DNA of 40,159 nt from an uncultured Oscillospiraceae bacterium (GCA_934597125.1 CAKTQM010000015.1:1-40159), one strand, 5' to 3'; counted from the stretch's first letter, positions 17,003 through 25,097 are shown. The notes: a model not told the origin generated them from the letters alone. Program-made: numbers and translations.

Positions 17003-18201
17003 GGATCGGCGTATTCGGCGGTACTTTCAACCCGCCCCACAACGGCCATGTGACCATGGCCCGCGCCGCCGCGGCGCAGCTGGGGCTGGACAAGCTGCTG
17101 GTCATCCCTGCCTGCGTGCCGCCCCACAAGCCGCTGCCGTCCGGTGTGACGGCGCAGCAGCGCTATGACATGGCGGCGCTGATGGCCGGTGCGGTGGGCC
17201 GCTGTGCCGAGGCCAGCGATATCGAGCTGCACCGCGCCGGAAAGAGCTATACCAGCGATACCCTGCGGGCGCTGCGGCAGCAGTATCCCGACGCGGAGCT
17301 GTGGCTGCTGATGGGTTCAGATATGTTTTTGTCCCTGCACACCTGGCATGAGCCGGAGGTCATCTGCACGCTGGCGCACGTCGGGGCCTTCCGCCGTGTG
17401 GAGGAGGATATCCGCGCCGCCATGGAGCGGCAGAAAACACTGCTGGAGGGGCAATATCAGGCCCGCGTGACGCTGCTGGAGAATCCGGAGCTGATCGAGC
17501 TGTCCTCCACCGATGTCCGCGCCGCCCTGACGGCGGGACAGGGGAGTGATCTGGTGCCCGAAGCGGTGTGGGGCTATATCCGGCGACAGCAACTGTACGG
17601 CACCCACGCCGATCTGAAGCACCTGACAGTGGAGGAGCTGCGGCCCATCGCCATGAGCTATCTCAAGCCCAAGCGGATGCCCCATGTGCTGGGGACGGAG
17701 GCCACGGCGGCGGAGCTGGCCCGACGCTTCGGCGAGGATGAGACGAAAGCCCGTGTGGCGGCGCTGCTGCACGACTGTACCAAAAAGCTGGACATGGCGC
17801 AGCAGCTGGCGCTGTGTGAGCAATACGGCATCACCTTGGATCCGCTGGAGCAAAAAGCCTTGAAGCTGCTGCACGCCAAGACCGGCGCCGCCATCGCCCG
17901 CCATGTGTACGGCGCGGACGACGCGGTCTATCAGGCCATTTTGTACCACACCACCGGTCGGGCCGGCATGAGCCGGTTGGAAAAGATCATCTATCTGGCA
18001 GATTATATCGAGCCCAGCCGCGAGTTTGCCAACGATCCCGATGTGGTGCGCCTGCGCCGGACGGTCTATGAGAATCTGGATCGTGGGATGCTGCTGGGCC
18101 TGAACATGACTATTGACGAGATGCGTGAGATGGGCAACCCCGTCCACCATGATACATTGGATGCAAGAGACGATCTCATTGAAAAAGGAGTGACCCTATG
18201 A
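16999..18201 (+). CDS. nadD-yqeK: Fused nicotinate-nucleotide adenylyltransferase and YqeK HD hydrolase
   Basis: One 400-residue open frame carries two proteins that are separate genes in Bacillus. Residues 1 to about 195 are NadD, which makes deamido-NAD from nicotinate mononucleotide and ATP. It shows GVFGGTFNPPHNGHV, LLMGSDMFLSLHTW and the ELSSTDVRAAL signature. Residues from about 205 are an HD-domain phosphohydrolase like YqeK, an Ap4A symmetrical hydrolase: HVLGTEATAAELA, LLHDCTKKLD, LLHAKTGA and YLADYIEPSR hold the metal His/Asp residues. No stop or internal start site separates the halves. Both ends overlap neighbours by four bases. Confidence 0.92.
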   Translation: MRIGVFGGTFNPPHNGHVTMARAAAAQLGLDKLLVIPACVPPHKPLPSGVTAQQRYDMAALMAGAVGRCAEASDIELHRAGKSYTSDTLRALRQQYPDAELWLLMGSDMFLSLHTWHEPEVICTLAHVGAFRRVEEDIRAAMERQKTLLEGQYQARVTLLENPELIELSSTDVRAALTAGQGSDLVPEAVWGYIRRQQLYGTHADLKHLTVEELRPIAMSYLKPKRMPHVLGTEATAAELARRFGEDETKARVAALLHDCTKKLDMAQQLALCEQYGITLDPLEQKALKLLHAKTGAAIARHVYGADDAVYQAILYHTTGRAGMSRLEKIIYLADYIEPSREFANDPDVVRLRRTVYENLDRGMLLGLNMTIDEMREMGNPVHHDTLDARDDLIEKGVTL

Positions 18202-18566
18202 AAACACCGAAGGAAATGGCATTGCTGGCGGCCCGCGCCCTGTCCGACAAAAAGGGAAAGGAGATCCAGGTGCTGGAGATCGGCGAACTGACCACACTGG
18301 CGGATTATTTCGTCATCGCTACCGGCTCCAGCAACACCCAGATCAACGCGCTGGTAGATAACGTGGAAAAGGTACTGATGGAGGAGGCGGAGGAGCAGCC
18401 TCTGCACCGTGAAGGCTATCGCGGCGGCACGTGGGTGCTGCTGGATTACGGCTGCATCGCCGTGCATGTGTTTAACGCTGAGGCCAGGGAATTCTACGGC
18501 CTGGAGCGTCTGTGGCGGGATGGCAAGCCTCTGGATATCTCCGGCGTGGTAACGCCCAACGAGTAA
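18198..18566 (+). CDS. rsfS: Ribosome silencing factor RsfS
   Basis: RsfS binds ribosomal protein L14 and blocks subunit joining when nutrients are low. The 122-residue length is typical. Family motifs are LADYFVIATGSSNTQ, HREGYRGGTWVLLDYG and VHVFNAEAREFYGLERLW. The ATG overlaps the nadD-yqeK stop by four bases (ATGA), so it is translationally coupled. A terminator follows and closes the housekeeping block. Confidence 0.95.
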   Translation: MKTPKEMALLAARALSDKKGKEIQVLEIGELTTLADYFVIATGSSNTQINALVDNVEKVLMEEAEEQPLHREGYRGGTWVLLDYGCIAVHVFNAEAREFYGLERLWRDGKPLDISGVVTPNE

Positions 18567-18571
18567 AATAA

Positions 18572-18603
18572 AAAATCTCCGGTCATTGGCCGGAGATTTT
18601 TCT
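18572..18603 (+). terminator. Terminator after rsfS
   Basis: An 11-bp stem AAAATCTCCGG/CCGGAGATTTT with a 7-nt loop, ending in TTTTTCT. It closes the smc-rsfS block. Confidence 0.85.
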
Positions 18604-18647
18604 CTGCCGCGGTGATGGCGCGTGGTGACGGAACATTTTTATGTGTC

Positions 18648-18676
18648 TTGTGTTTCTTTGCTGCGCCGTATATAAT
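18648..18676 (+). promoter_or_regulatory. Promoter of the sigma/PrsW cassette
   Basis: TTGTGT (18648-18653) and a perfect TATAAT (18671-18676) are spaced by 17 nt, 47 bp before the sigma gene. This is a housekeeping-type promoter. The GGAACa motif often found in self-regulated ECF promoters occurs at about 18630, but no partner element is clear. Confidence 0.65.
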
Positions 18677-18722
18677 GGTTGCAGAGCAGAATTCGCCTGT
18701 GCGCCGGAGGGGAGTGAACGAC

Positions 18723-19271
18723 ATGGCTTGTGACGAGATCCTATACAGACAATATCTGACCGGCGACGACGCGGGGCTTGAGGAACTGGTGAAGCGATAC
18801 GGCGACCCGCTGACCCTGTACATAGACGGTTACGTGCATGACGTTCACGAGGCGGAGGATCTGATGATAGAGGTGTTCGCCTATCTGCTTACAAAAAAGC
18901 CGCGGATCCGGGACGGCGGGTGCAGGGCGTATCTGTATAAAGCCGCGCGGCATATGGCCCTGCGCCATAAAAGCAGGCGGAAGGCCATCTTCAGCTTTGA
19001 CGATCTGGCAGCGGAACCGGAGGGAAAGCTGTTGGTGGAGGAGGTCGCCCAGACAAGGGAACGGCACCAGATCCTGCACCTGTGTATGGATAGGCTGAAT
19101 CCGGACTATCGGGAGGCGCTTTATCTGACCTATTTTGAGGGCATGAGCTATTTACAGGCTGCCGAGGTCATGGGGAAAAATGTGAAACAGATCACCAACA
19201 TGGTGTATCGCGGAAAAGAGAGTTTACGCGGACTATTGGAGCGGGAGGGGATCACAGATGCGGGATTATGA
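18723..19271 (+). CDS. ECF-like RNA polymerase sigma factor
   Basis: A 182-residue sigma-70 family protein with only regions 2 and 4, as in ECF sigma factors. Region 2 is at about 20-85 (YGDPLTLYIDGYVHDVHEAEDLMIEVF) and region 4 at about 120-175 (LNPDYREALYLTYFEGMSYLQAAEVMG, then VKQITNMVYRGKESLRGLL). The ATG at 18723 has GGGGAGTG nine bases upstream. Its end overlaps the next gene by 14 bp, so sigma and membrane partner are made together. It is the first gene of a four-gene unit ending in a PrsW-like protease, so activation by regulated proteolysis is likely. Confidence 0.9.
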   Translation: MACDEILYRQYLTGDDAGLEELVKRYGDPLTLYIDGYVHDVHEAEDLMIEVFAYLLTKKPRIRDGGCRAYLYKAARHMALRHKSRRKAIFSFDDLAAEPEGKLLVEEVAQTRERHQILHLCMDRLNPDYREALYLTYFEGMSYLQAAEVMGKNVKQITNMVYRGKESLRGLLEREGITDAGL

Positions 19272-19620
19272 GGAGCGCGTTGCCGCGGTGAAGCGGCGCG
19301 TTGCGGAACGGGAACGGGAGAAAGGGCTGCGGCGCAGCCGGATCGCCGCTATCTCCGCCGCGGCGGTGTGCTTGACGCTGATGGTGGGCGGTGCGCTTGC
19401 CATGCCCAAAATCGTGGGAAATATGAAAACGGGCGACTATTCCAACATGGGAATGGCCGGCAGCATTTTCCGCGGCAGCGAGGCACTGGGCTATATTGCG
19501 ATAGGGCTGTTGGCCTTTTGCCTTGGCGTGTGCGTGACGATCCTGTGCTTCCGCATCCGTCGGCTCGAGCGGGAGGAGCCGCAAACAAGAGAGAAAGAGG
19601 ACGGGAATGGAACTGATTGA
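19258..19620 (+). CDS. Two-helix membrane protein, candidate anti-sigma factor
   Basis: A 120-residue protein with a short, highly charged cytoplasmic N-terminus (RDYEERVAAVKRRVAERER), a helix at about 28-50, a loop with GNMKTGDYSNMG, a second helix at about 74-98, and a charged tail. I do not recognise a named domain. It lacks the HxxxCxxC motif of zinc anti-sigma factors. The role is inferred from position: it starts inside the sigma gene (GGAGGGG at seven bases) and a PrsW-like protease follows two genes later. It may equally be a simple accessory membrane protein. Confidence 0.65.
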   Translation: MRDYEERVAAVKRRVAEREREKGLRRSRIAAISAAAVCLTLMVGGALAMPKIVGNMKTGDYSNMGMAGSIFRGSEALGYIAIGLLAFCLGVCVTILCFRIRRLEREEPQTREKEDGNGTD

Positions 19621-20233
19621 AAACCTTTTGCAGCTGTTTGTCACGCTGCTGGGCGCCTGCTTTGCCGGTGTTTACTATCGGAAAGAGAGGGAACAGGCAT
19701 ACTTTCTGCTGTTTTGCTTTTATGGCTGCTTCGCGCTGGGCTCCCTTTACTGGACGCTGTATCTGCTGCTGTTTTCCATGACGCCGCAGGTGTTTTATGT
19801 GTCGGAGTTCGCATGGGTGGCCGCTGTGGTATTTCTGTATATCCTGCAGTATACGTTGTCCGGCAGAGAGGCGCGGCGCTTTCGGTGCCGCGCGGCGTGG
19901 CTTTCTCCGCTGATCGGACTTCCGCTGCTGGTACTCTACTGTACCTATGGCGATATTCTGTCCAATCTGATCTGGTGCGGTATGGTGATGGTAATATCCT
20001 TTTACGCCATACGTGGGCTGGCGTATGCAAGGCGGCAGGCGGGTGAGGAGCGGCGCATGGCGTATTTTCACGCAGGCGTGCTGTGCTTTGCGGCGGCGGA
20101 ATATCTGCTTTGGACGGCCGGATGTTTCTGGCGGGACAATGCCTTGTCCAGTCCGGCTTTCTGGTGTGATATTCTGCTGACGAGCGCTGTTTTTGGACTG
20201 CTGACCGCCACAAGAAAGGCGGTGGCGTCATGA
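19607..20233 (+). CDS. Polytopic membrane protein of unknown function
   Basis: A 208-residue protein with about six to seven predicted helices, rich in aromatic residues (for example CFYGCFALGSLYWTLYLLL). No family was recognised. It overlaps the preceding gene by 14 bp and the following PrsW-like gene by 4 bp, so it is part of the same coupled unit. With no large soluble domain it could be a sensor or a scaffold for the anti-sigma/protease pair, but nothing in the sequence proves this. Confidence 0.7.
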   Translation: MELIENLLQLFVTLLGACFAGVYYRKEREQAYFLLFCFYGCFALGSLYWTLYLLLFSMTPQVFYVSEFAWVAAVVFLYILQYTLSGREARRFRCRAAWLSPLIGLPLLVLYCTYGDILSNLIWCGMVMVISFYAIRGLAYARRQAGEERRMAYFHAGVLCFAAAEYLLWTAGCFWRDNALSSPAFWCDILLTSAVFGLLTATRKAVAS

Positions 20234-20874
20234 CATACATTGAAAATGTATTTATCTGCATCGTCTCACCGCTGCTGGTGGCCGCCTTGTGCATGGGGAA
20301 GCGGCAGCTTCGGTTTTTCCTGTTTTGTTTTGCCGGAATGGGCGTGTGCCTGCTTTCCGCCTATATCAACACTTTCCTTGCCACTGTCTATGCAGCGGAT
20401 GCTTTTGTCGCCACTGTGGAGATTGCGCCGGTAGTGGAGGAGGTGATGAAGCTGCTGCCGCTGCTGTTTTATCTGTTGGTGTTTGAACCGAAGCCGGAAA
20501 GGATCAAAACCGCCGCCATTATCGTGGCCTTGTCCTTTGCCACGTTTGAGAATATCTGCTATCTGATCCAGAACGGCGCGGGGCATCTTTCCTTTGTGTT
20601 TTTCCGCGGGTTTGGAACAGGCGCCATGCATGTGATCTGCGGCACCATCATTGGCGGCGGGCTTGCCCGCGCGTGGGTGAAAGCGTGGCTGCAGGCCGCC
20701 GGTATCTGTGGCCTGCTGGGGGCAGCCATCACATTTCATGCGACGTATAATCTTCTGGTGGCCTATGGCGGCGCGGCGCAGTATATCGCGTATGCCCTGC
20801 CTGCGGTGATCTTGGCGGCAGGGAAATTGACGGCGTCCCGTACGGCGCAGCCGAAGAAGAAAACGATTGAATGA
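20230..20874 (+). CDS. PrsW-like glutamic intramembrane protease
   Basis: A 214-residue multi-helix protein with the conserved residues of the PrsW family in order: EExxK in APVVEEVMKLLP (about 60-70), FxxxEN in FATFENICYL (about 98), His in MHVICGTIIGGG, and the last HxxxN in FHATYNLLV. In B. subtilis PrsW makes the first cut in the anti-sigma factor RsiW and frees the ECF factor SigW. The gene ends a four-gene overlapping operon headed by a sigma factor, which fits that role. CPBP-type Abi proteases share EExxK but have a different spacing of later motifs. Confidence 0.82.
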   Translation: MTYIENVFICIVSPLLVAALCMGKRQLRFFLFCFAGMGVCLLSAYINTFLATVYAADAFVATVEIAPVVEEVMKLLPLLFYLLVFEPKPERIKTAAIIVALSFATFENICYLIQNGAGHLSFVFFRGFGTGAMHVICGTIIGGGLARAWVKAWLQAAGICGLLGAAITFHATYNLLVAYGGAAQYIAYALPAVILAAGKLTASRTAQPKKKTIE

Positions 20875-20906
20875 GAGGAGCCGCTGTTTGGTCGGCTCCT
20901 CTTCTT
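20874..20906 (+). terminator. Terminator after the PrsW-like gene
   Basis: A 10-bp stem AGAGGAGCCG/CGGCTCCTCT (20874-20883, 20893-20902) with a 9-nt loop and a TCTT tail. The stem starts at the stop codon itself. Confidence 0.6.
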
Positions 20907-20914
20907 GTATAGTC

Positions 20915-20941
20915 AAGGCCACCCCATTGAGGGGTGGCCTT
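20915..20941. terminator. Hairpin between convergent genes
   Basis: A perfect 11-bp stem AAGGCCACCCC/GGGGTGGCCTT with a 5-nt loop. It lies between the plus-strand PrsW-like gene and the minus-strand gene ending at 20970. The T-runs are short, so its termination strength is unsure. Confidence 0.6.
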
Positions 20942-20969
20942 AACTGGATTGTGTGACGGTCTGCCGAAG

Positions 20970-21194
20970 TTATTCCTCCGTAAAGGTATAGCGAACCACG
21001 TAGCCGCTCTCATTGCCTGTGGTAATGACGACGCTGCCGTCGGGTGTTGTACCCATATCGCGGATGGGAAAGCGCTTGTGCTGCTCCACATAAGCTTCGG
21101 GGCTATCCGCCTCCGCCTCGATGATCGTCCGGATGGCGTGCTTCGCGCCGCCGCAAGGCGTCATGGATTCCACAATGATCTCGTATTCTGTCAT
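20970..21194 (-). CDS. Small unknown protein
   Basis: A 74-residue soluble, acidic protein (MTEYEIIVESMTPCGGAKHAIRT at its start is cut here to its first few residues for recognition: MTEYEIIVE). It alternates beta-like and helical segments and ends in GYVVRYTFTEE. No family was recognised. The ATG at 21194 has AAGGAGG nine bases upstream. A longer in-frame start at 21296 was rejected, because it lies inside the promoter. It is monocistronic between two terminators. Confidence 0.7.
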   Translation of the reverse strand: MTEYEIIVESMTPCGGAKHAIRTIIEAEADSPEAYVEQHKRFPIRDMGTTPDGSVVITTGNESGYVVRYTFTEE

Positions 21195-21286
21195 TTTCCG
21201 CTGCCTCCTTATCCAGCTGCCGGCGCGTTGGCCGCCAGCTGACATAGCACGCGGCGTTTCGCCGCTGCTGTACATGCACATGCCAT

Positions 21287-21315
21287 AGTATACCATGCTT
21301 TTCCCGGTTTGTCAC
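21287..21315 (-). promoter_or_regulatory. Promoter of the small gene at 20970-21194
   Basis: On the minus strand GTGACA (21315-21310) and TATACT (21292-21287) are spaced by 17 nt. The -10 lies about 92 bp before the start codon. Confidence 0.55.
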
Positions 21316-21325
21316 CTGTGTGCGG

Positions 21326-21360
21326 AAAAATTGCGCCCGGCCACGGAAGTGGTCGGGCGC
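21326..21360 (-). terminator. Terminator of the quinate/shikimate operon
   Basis: Read on the minus strand, a 12-bp stem with one G-U pair (21333-21360, 4-nt loop) is followed by AATTTTT. It lies 32 bp past the stop of the flavoprotein gene at 21392. Confidence 0.85.
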
Positions 21361-21391
21361 GGACTGAAAAAGGAAAAGAGTTTTGCCGGAA

Positions 21392-23320
21392 TCAGATGTG
21401 CAGCGCGGCTTCCAGCGCGTCGCCGGTGGCCAGCACGGCGTTGCCCGGGGCCTTGGCGGCCTCGCCGATCACCAGCACCTGACCGGCCACCTTCTCCGCC
21501 GTCTCCTTCAGCGCGGCGTTGACGCGGGAGCCCATGGCAAGAACGATGTTGTCATAGCCACGCAGAGAGCCGGTGGTGCCGTCCGCCAGCGCATAATCTA
21601 CGCCGTCAGGATAGAACTGCGTCACCTTCGCGCTGGGCCGCAGCAGCACGTGGTTTTCTTCGAAGTTTTCAAACATGTAGCGGCGGTTCTCCGGCGTTAC
21701 GTCGGCGGCAATAACATCCTTCATCTCAATAACAGCAACCTGATGCCCGCGCTCGGCCAGATACTCAGCGGCCTCACAGCCTACCATGCCGCCGCCCACC
21801 ACCAGAACCTTCTGCCCCATGGGCGCTTTGCCGTCCAGCATGTCCTGGGCGGTCACATAACCGCACTCGTTCAGGCCGGGGATGGGCAGGATCAGCGGCG
21901 TGGAGCCTGTAGCCAGAATGATGGCGTCGGGGGCAAGAGACCGCAGCAGCATCTCATCGGCCTCCACACCGCAGCGCAGATCAACGCCTGCCAGCCGGCA
22001 CTTGACGATCATGGAGCGGATGGCCTCGGTCAGCTGGCCCTTTCCGGTGGGATAGGCGGCGATGCGGAAGTTGCCGCCCAGCTCCTCCCCTTTCTCCACC
22101 AGTGTCACCTGATGGCCCCGCACGGCACAGGCCCATGCGGCGTACAATCCGCCGGGGCCGCCGCCCACTACGGTGACGCGCTTCTTCTCCGCGGCGGGGG
22201 TCAGTTCGCTTTCGCGCCCCACGCAGGGATTCACCGCGCAGGTGATGGCTTTTCCGGTGAACATATTGGGCACGCAGCCCAGCAGACAGCCGATGCAGGG
22301 GGCCAGTGTCTCCAACTGGCCGTTCCGCGCCTTGACAGGCAGCTCGGGATCGGCGATGCTCTGGCGGCCGAAGGCGATCAGGTCGGCCCGGCCCTGCTTC
22401 ACCAACAGCTCGGCGTACTGGGGCTCGGTGAACCGCCCCACGGCGATGACGGGCACGGAAACCGCCCGCTTGATCTCCGTCACCAGATCGGCGTTGAAGC
22501 CACCATGGGTGACACCGGGCGCCCACATGAACTCGTCATGCAGATGGACGGCACGGGTCACATGCAGGGCGTCCACGCCGCACTCCTGCTCCAGATAAGC
22601 CGCCACCGCCGCCGCGTCCTGCACGCTCTGGCCGCCCTCCACCTCGTCACAGGCGTTGATGCGGCACAGAATAGGCAGGTTGCCGCCGGTCTTGCGGCGG
22701 ATATTCTCGATAATCAGCCGGGGCAGACGCATCCGGTTTTCAAAGCAGCCGCCGAACTCGTCGGTGCGGTTGTTGGTGCGCTGGGAGATAAAGGTGCTGA
22801 CCAGATACCCGTGGGCGCAGTGTACCTCCACCATGTCGATGCCCGCCAGCTGTGCCCGGCGTGCCGCATCGCCGTAGCACTCGATGATGCGATAGACCTC
22901 CTCGTTGGACACTGCCTGGGGGATCTCCCGCCCTGCCGAGGCGGGCATGGCGCTGGCGGCTTTCAGGGGATAGCCGGTCAGGGCGGAGTTGCCCTCGGGC
23001 CCCGCGTGCTGTAACTGGATGGACACCTTGGCGCCATAGGCGTGGCAGGCTTCCGCCACGCGGCGGAAGCTGTCCACCGTATCATCCGAGAACAGGCAGG
23101 GCTTTCTGGGGCCGCCCTTTGCCTCCTGATACACCACCGTGGACTCGATGGTGATGAGACCGAAACCGCCCTTGGCGCGGGCCTGATAGTAGGAGAGGGA
23201 ACGGTCACTAAGGGTTCCGTCGGTATTGGCAAGATTGTTGCCCATAGGGGGTACCACAAAACGGTTGGGGACTGTCACCGTGCCGATCTGCACGGGGGAG
23301 AACATGGTCGGGAATTTCAT
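21392..23320 (-). CDS. Old-yellow-enzyme Fe-S flavoprotein (2,4-dienoyl-CoA reductase/enoate reductase type)
   Basis: A 642-residue three-domain oxidoreductase. Residues 1 to about 330 are an FMN TIM barrel (VPPMGNNLANTDG, VSIQLQHAGPEG, VEVHCAHGYLVSTF, VIAVGRFTEP). The cysteines CIGCLLGC plus a fourth 12 residues on (CX2CX3CX11C, about 336-355) bind a 4Fe-4S cluster. An FAD domain (VTVVGGGPGGLYAAW, about 380) and an NAD(P)H domain (VLVVGGGMVGCEAAEYL, about 500) follow. Such enzymes reduce activated C=C bonds. It is the last gene of the quinate/shikimate operon, so the ring double bond of shikimate or dehydroshikimate is a plausible target; this is inference. A GAGGTG site precedes the start. 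Confidence 0.92.
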   Translation of the reverse strand: MKFPTMFSPVQIGTVTVPNRFVVPPMGNNLANTDGTLSDRSLSYYQARAKGGFGLITIESTVVYQEAKGGPRKPCLFSDDTVDSFRRVAEACHAYGAKVSIQLQHAGPEGNSALTGYPLKAASAMPASAGREIPQAVSNEEVYRIIECYGDAARRAQLAGIDMVEVHCAHGYLVSTFISQRTNNRTDEFGGCFENRMRLPRLIIENIRRKTGGNLPILCRINACDEVEGGQSVQDAAAVAAYLEQECGVDALHVTRAVHLHDEFMWAPGVTHGGFNADLVTEIKRAVSVPVIAVGRFTEPQYAELLVKQGRADLIAFGRQSIADPELPVKARNGQLETLAPCIGCLLGCVPNMFTGKAITCAVNPCVGRESELTPAAEKKRVTVVGGGPGGLYAAWACAVRGHQVTLVEKGEELGGNFRIAAYPTGKGQLTEAIRSMIVKCRLAGVDLRCGVEADEMLLRSLAPDAIILATGSTPLILPIPGLNECGYVTAQDMLDGKAPMGQKVLVVGGGMVGCEAAEYLAERGHQVAVIEMKDVIAADVTPENRRYMFENFEENHVLLRPSAKVTQFYPDGVDYALADGTTGSLRGYDNIVLAMGSRVNAALKETAEKVAGQVLVIGEAAKAPGNAVLATGDALEAALHI

Positions 23321-23347
23321 CGTCGCACCTCACTTCCTCAAATCGCG

Positions 23348-24220
23348 TCAGGAGAAGAACTTCTCCAGCACTTCCTGGGCGGGCATATCCTTGCCGGTGA
23401 ACAGCTTGAAAGCCGCCACGCCCTGCCACAGCAGCATGCCGATGCCGCCCACGGCAGCCTTGCAGCCCTCTGCCTTGGCCTCCTGGATCATGCGGGTCTC
23501 GCGGGGATTATACACCGTGTCAGCCACCACCAGATCAGCGCGGAACAGGGTGGGATCGACCAGGGTATCACCATCCAGCGGCTTCATGCCAACGCGGGTG
23601 GCGTTCACCAGAATGTCGCAGCCCTTTACGGCCTCGGCCAGTGCGGCGCTGTCCTCCAGCGGACGGATGGACGCCTTGCAGCCGGGCACGGCCTGAGCCA
23701 GCTTCTCCACGGTGTGCCGGCCGTTGGGATAGAACTCGTCGTCGCGGTTGAAAATGGCGATCTCCGCCGCGCCGTCCAGCGCCGCCTGCACGCAGATGGC
23801 GGTGGCCGCGCCGCCGGCGCCCAGCACCACCAGACGCTGGCCCTTTACCTCCACACCGTGCTCGTGGAGATTGCGGACGAAGCCTACGCCGTCGGTGTTG
23901 TGGCCGGTCAGTCTGCCGCCCTCGCCGACGGTAACGGTGTTGCACGCGCCGATCAGCCGCGCGGCGGGGGACAGCTCGTCCAGATAGGCCGCCACAGCGG
24001 TCTTGCAGGGCATGGTGATGTTAAAGCCGCCAACGCCCAGAGTCTTCAACGCCTGTACACCCGCCTCGGTCTGTTCCAGCGGGATGTTGAAGGCCAGATA
24101 GGCCGCGTCGATGCCAGTGCGCTGGAAGCTGTAATTATACATGGCGGGGGAGCCGGAATGTCCCACCGGAGAGCCGATCAGGCAAAAGAGCTTGGTATGT
24201 CCGGAAATTCTGCTTTCCAT
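23348..24220 (-). CDS. Quinate/shikimate dehydrogenase, YdiB-like (copy 1)
   Basis: A 290-residue AroE-superfamily oxidoreductase. Substrate-site motifs are SGSPAMYN (SxSPxxxN), NITMPCKTAV with the catalytic Lys, and GHNTDGVGF with the Asp. The nucleotide fold has VLGAGGAATA. After strand two it reads NRDDEF, not the NRTxxR of NADPH-specific AroE. E. coli YdiB, which accepts NAD and quinate, has NRRDEFF there. The C-terminal GMLLWQGVAAFKLFTGKDMP is also very YdiB-like. The start at 24220 has AGGAGG eight bases upstream. It is 27 bp from the flavoprotein gene in the same operon. Confidence 0.92.
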   Translation of the reverse strand: MESRISGHTKLFCLIGSPVGHSGSPAMYNYSFQRTGIDAAYLAFNIPLEQTEAGVQALKTLGVGGFNITMPCKTAVAAYLDELSPAARLIGACNTVTVGEGGRLTGHNTDGVGFVRNLHEHGVEVKGQRLVVLGAGGAATAICVQAALDGAAEIAIFNRDDEFYPNGRHTVEKLAQAVPGCKASIRPLEDSAALAEAVKGCDILVNATRVGMKPLDGDTLVDPTLFRADLVVADTVYNPRETRMIQEAKAEGCKAAVGGIGMLLWQGVAAFKLFTGKDMPAQEVLEKFFS

Positions 24221-24251
24221 ATGATGATCCTCCTATATTGTCCAGATTACT

Positions 24252-25097
24252 TTACTGTTCCAGAACTTCGGGCCATGCCTGCGCCAGCACGGCGCGGGTG
24301 GCGTCAAAGTTGGCCTTGGCCGCGGCGGCCACGCCGGCGGAGAGAATTTCATCGCTGATGACCTCCACGCCCATCACGGCGGGCTGGATACCCTTATCCC
24401 GCAGCATTTTTACAAAACCGGCAGTGTCGCCATAACCGGTGCCGGGAAGCATCCGGTCATGCATGGACTCATCCCGCAGGATGCTCTTGGCGTAGGGATG
24501 GGCCTGCACGTCGTTGATCTGCACGGCCACCACTTTTTCGGCGGGGATATCCGCCAGCAGCGCGGGATCGTAGCTCTGACCGGCCCGCACCCAGTGCCAG
24601 GAGTCCAGAATCAGCTTGGCGTTGCCGCAGCCGGAGGCCTTCACCACCGCCCAGGCCTTCTTGATATCAGGCAGGCCGCTGTAAGGCATAGGCTCTACGC
24701 CGATGGTGTACTTCCCGGCTCTGTGGCACAGTTCCCGCAGCTTCTGGGCGGTGTACGCCACGGAGTAGCTCTCCATCAGGCCGCAGTTGATGTGGTTCAC
24801 GCCGAACAGCTCACACATGTGGAAGCACATCTGCTCCTTGTATTTCTGCTCATAGGAGCGGTGCTCCTCCGCCCACTGGACGATGTACTCCACCTCTGTG
24901 ACCTTCATGCCGTACTTGTCCAGGATCGCCAGAATGTCGGCGTCAAACAGCCCCTCGTTCAGGGCGTCCACATAGGTCTCCGCCCGCAGGCCGATGCCCT
25001 CGAAACCTGCTTCCTTGGCGGCGGCAACGCGCTCCTCAAAGGTGCACTGGTCGCCCAGCGTCCAGGAGCTGATGGTGATGGGATACTTGTGAGACAT
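24252..25097 (-). CDS. TIM-barrel sugar isomerase/epimerase-like enzyme, possible 3-dehydroshikimate dehydratase
   Basis: A 281-residue xylose-isomerase-like (AP endonuclease 2 fold) barrel. Candidate metal ligands are Glu in IGVEPMPYS, Asp and His in LILDSWHWVRAG, and Glu in VMGVEVIS. The N-terminus reads ITISSWTLGDQCTFEERV. Bacterial 3-dehydroshikimate dehydratases of the QuiC/AsbF type share this fold and metal site and turn dehydroshikimate into protocatechuate. Because it lies between a YdiB-like dehydrogenase and a shikimate kinase, that activity is the favoured inference, though an isomerase or epimerase is not excluded. The start has GAGGAGG eight bases upstream. Confidence 0.8.
   Translation of the reverse strand: MSHKYPITISSWTLGDQCTFEERVAAAKEAGFEGIGLRAETYVDALNEGLFDADILAILDKYGMKVTEVEYIVQWAEEHRSYEQKYKEQMCFHMCELFGVNHINCGLMESYSVAYTAQKLRELCHRAGKYTIGVEPMPYSGLPDIKKAWAVVKASGCGNAKLILDSWHWVRAGQSYDPALLADIPAEKVVAVQINDVQAHPYAKSILRDESMHDRMLPGTGYGDTAGFVKMLRDKGIQPAVMGVEVISDEILSAGVAAAAKANFDATRAVLAQAWPEVLEQ

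Noticed and set aside
20230..20874. CPBP (Abi) family protease instead of PrsW for the last gene of the sigma cassette.
   Set aside because: EExxK is shared, but the later FxxxEN, His and HxxxN motifs are spaced as in PrsW, and the sigma-factor context supports PrsW.
21392..23320. Flavoprotein as a bile-acid enzyme (BaiCD/BaiH-like).
   Set aside because: It shares the OYE/Fe-S architecture with those enzymes, but no other bai genes are near and the operon is about quinate/shikimate.
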